Source of the DNA: Phascolomyces articulosus
Taxonomy: Eukaryota; Mucoromycota; Mucoromycetes; Mucorales; Lichtheimiaceae
Length of the DNA stretch: 64,000 nucleotides
NCBI GenBank assembly: GCA_025677815.1
Contig: JAIXMP010000053.1
Coordinates: 145,593 to 209,592 of the forward strand
Reading direction: 5' to 3'
The notes beneath the pieces are model-generated. The model searched no databases. It was not told where the DNA came from and saw only the letters and a program-made list of their open reading frames with translations. The translations under genes and the position numbers were made by a program. Shown piece by piece: positions 61,460 to 64,000 of this stretch (position 1 is its first letter; the number at the start of each line of letters is the position of its first letter).

Positions 61460-62779
61460 TATTAAATTATATTCCCTAGGTAGGGGGATGTTTGCATTCC
61501 ATACTAATGTTAGGCAGTGCATAGATATAGCCTATATGAAAAAAGTATATTATAAGTATGTAATATGAACTTTTATTTAGTATTATAATAAAAAATTACT
61601 TTTTAAATTTTAGTATATATATATATAATAAAAGAAGAGAATTTAATATAAATTTTACTATAAATTTTTCTTTTTTTCTTAAATTTTTACTAAGTTGACA
61701 GAGTTTGAAATATTACTCATTAAATTCTATGAATCTTATTGGCTTATATATATTAAAGCCAGTTTCTATAAAAGGAAATTGCGCCTCTATATAAGGAAAT
61801 GGGATGTGGCGACTATATCAAGATTGATCCAAAACCAGTAGAACTTTCATATTGGGATGCTTAATTATAGTAGCCAAACTTATCATAAATGGCAGCCCAA
61901 TTAGCGTTATTCACGGATCAGATTAGATTGGATTGAGGGCTATCTGTATCTGCATCCGCAAGTACGGATGCGGATGCGGATGCAGATGGTGCAGATGCAG
62001 ATCAGATTGCAGATGGCTATCAGATGGATTCTAATAAATAGCAAGATGTCAAAGAATATTGTGATCATTTTAAACTGGAATGCAAATAAGTTTGAGGCGC
62101 AAAAGATATCAGCGTTGTAATATTAAGAATAGGTAATAGACGAGGGGAATGTTAAGTAAAATAGAATGTCGAGCAATTGATTGTTCAAATGAAATGAAAC
62201 ATAAGATCATTAGTATTTATAGTTTGAATTTCTTAAAGACGTGTATTTCATAGTGTAGTACCAGTGGTTAATTTGCATAAAAAAAAGTCAGCAACATAGT
62301 ATTTTAAAAAAGTATCATTTTTGACAGAAATAACATATACTGTTTATTTATATTATAATAAAGAGACTGATAAAAAAAATAAGAAAAGATATATAAATAT
62401 ATATAGTATATATAACAAATATTTAACATAATAATAGAAAAAGTGATATTGAAAAGAAAAGTGAGAAAAAAAGTGTTGGTGTTTGGTGTGGCAAGATAAA
62501 ATCAATTTGTAGATTGTGAGACAAAAGACAACGTAACAACTAACACGCTATGTGCAGGAGAATATATATCCGAGGTGGGAGAACTAATAAAGAGTTTGTA
62601 AGGAAGGGCTAGTATTTGATAAAAAAAAAGATATATGATGTAAGACACGGACAAAAATGAGCAAAGAAAATATATAATAAAAAATGTGTATATGATGAAG
62701 AAAAAAAAAGAGGGAAGGGAATTATAGTGGGGAACAAGGGTGACTTTGAAATTAATAAAAAAAAATAAACTTGTTTCTT
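61460..62779. other. AT-rich region, no gene
   Basis: Apart from the hexamer-type repeat at 61950-62025, described separately, this is AT-rich sequence with purine-rich stretches at about 62440-62740. The right part probably belongs to the 3' end of the second hAT relic. Confidence 0.4.
61950..62025. repeat. GCGGAT-type short repeats with an inverted arm
   Basis: An 8-bp arm, GCATCCGC (61952-61959), faces GCGGATGC (61970-61977) and is followed by further GGATGC, CAGATG and GCAGAT units to about 62025. GAGGGCTATCTG lies just before it (61935-61946). The GC-rich repeats contrast with the AT-rich surroundings and could be the terminal region of the second hAT element. Confidence 0.6.
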
Positions 62780-64000
62780 TTATACTTCTTCGAGTACTTC
62801 TTCAAGTTCCTCCTCTAGAATGTTGAATTCAACATCATTGTTGCCAGATTCTTCATTGTTACTTTGTTTTTCTTTTTTCTTTTCCTCCTCAAAAACATTG
62901 GTGAATTCACCACTATAGCCATCCAGAAATCGGGACCATGAATCAATCAGCACCGATTCTCTCAACGCATCAGGTTCCAACCTATTTCGCTGGTTTGGAA
63001 TGAACAAGGCAGCATGCGAGAAGCAGCGTTCGCTTGGGACTGAGCTTGCTGGTACTGCCAAGTAACGTCTTGCCATGGCAAATAGAGGTTGCAGTTCACT
63101 ATTTTTCATCCACCTGATGCTTCTTCACGACCTTTCCAAAAACGCAACTTATCGACCCTTGGCCGGTGCCGCTCTGCTACATATGCCGCCAACGCATCTT
63201 CCTCGATGTCTTCTGGTTCGTAATCATCATAGTCAGCATCGAATGATGGCTCTTGTTGTTGTGATGATACTGGAACATACTTGGCCCATTCATCTTCAAC
63301 TTGTTTTTTGGCGTTTTCAATCCAATCTTGCGGCCAACCAACATAAGACCACCAACTGTAACGACAACGAGGATTGAGTGCTTGTGATATAGCATAGACT
63401 GGCTGTGTTGCTTGGGTGTAATATTTCTTGAGCTTTTCAAAAGCATGGCTGGCAGCTTCTTTAACACCAGGATGGGCCTATAAGGTAAATAATAATTAAA
63501 ATAATAATAAACAATGGGATTAGCCAATGCATTTAATACCAAAAAAAGTTATGCTAATACAGTATATAATACTTACAGTAGAGTTACTTCTGGTATAGTT
63601 CTCCAAATGATTGAATAACGTATTGTATAAGGTCGTTGCCCTATTGATCGTTGGATATTTTTGCGCGCTCATCTTTTTTTGAAAGTTCACAAATGGTGCA
63701 AAGAACTTTTGCAACTCTTCAATAAGTTCCCAATCAGATTCAGACAAAATATATCCCCTAAGACCATCTCTGTAAAGCATCATTTTATTGTATGCAGCTC
63801 GTTGACGCAACGCGATCTGAAGCATATTGTATGTTGAATCCCATCAGGTACGTACATCCAAAGTGAGTTGAATAGGCTTTAGTGGTGGCTCTACATTTTT
63901 GCAAAACTCGATGTACTGTTCACGTCATTGTGGGGATGAACGGATGGCAAGGATCCCTGAGCGTAAACGTTTGATAATGGTAGCACATGCTGTAGGACAA
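62780..64000 (-). pseudogene. Second hAT transposase relic, truncated by the window end
   Basis: Read leftwards from 64000: a block with QLTLDVRT-stop-WDSTYNML (63885-63830), then 63825-63577 (ALRQRAAYNKMMLYRDGLRG and FFAPFVNFQKKMSAQKYPTI). An intron at 63478-63576 (GTAAGT...TAG) follows. Exon 63477-63110 reads HPGVKEAASHAFEKLKKYYT, then SWWSYVGWPQDWIENAKKQV. A frame slip near 63110 leads to the hATC domain at 63109-62780 (FAMARRYLAVPASSVPSERC, then RNRLEPDAL). An acidic tail ends the chain. At least two stops (near 63927 and 63846) and one frame slip show that it is inactive. It differs clearly from the hAT at 45858. Confidence 0.85.

Overview
This is an AT-rich nuclear segment of a filamentous fungus, most likely a Mucoromycota (Mucorales-type) zygomycete. 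The genes have many short introns of about 65-180 bp with GT..AG ends. Coding regions carry long Ser/Thr/Gln/His runs. One gene belongs to what I recall as a large unnamed Mucoromycota-specific family. There is no tRNA, rRNA or CRISPR array that I could recognise. Gene models below were spliced by eye; splice phases were checked and spliced lengths divide by three.

Left part (1-31.7 kb), gene-bearing. (1) The 3' portion of a CLASP/Stu1-type microtubule-binding protein, cut by the window start (1-4279, +). (2) A TEA/ATTS-domain transcription factor of the TEAD/AbaA/Tec1 family (6979-10149, +). (3) A coiled-coil protein ending in an atypical FYVE zinc finger (11156-14000, -). (4) A 26-exon group X hybrid histidine kinase: protein-kinase-like domain, AAA/NACHT-like ATPase, GAF, HisKA, HATPase, receiver (17399-27199, +). 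(5) A tandem array of three ~400-bp units (27814-29017). (6) An orphan-family gene (29413-31681, +).

Right part (31.7-64 kb), a transposon island with two host genes in it. A frameshifted LINE with ORF1 and ORF2 (EEP endonuclease, RT, zinc knuckle) lies at 32740-37574 (-). TFIIH/CAK subunit Tfb3/MAT1 (39808-41498, +) and a small WWE-like protein (42012-42506, -) face each other. A dead Harbinger/PIF transposase follows (44730-45766). A hAT element (45858-58555) is bounded by inverted GGTTC-rich ends and a perfect 8-bp target duplication, TAAAAACA. Inside it sit a solo LTR (49730-50300, TSD GGTTG) and a full-length chromodomain Ty3/gypsy element (50771-57506, TSD ACTTT). The gypsy element itself contains another solo LTR (53451-54196, TSD GTGA). 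A diverged copy of that last LTR, with a decayed gag next to it, lies at 59640-61459 (-). A second hAT transposase relic runs off the right end (62780-64000, -).

The host genes act in microtubule dynamics, developmental transcription, phosphoinositide/endosome biology, phosphorelay signalling and basal transcription. Nothing suggests a cluster or shared pathway. The most informative structure is the layered transposon nest, whose insertion order can be read from four intact target-site duplications, together with C-to-T-biased decay of the older copies.
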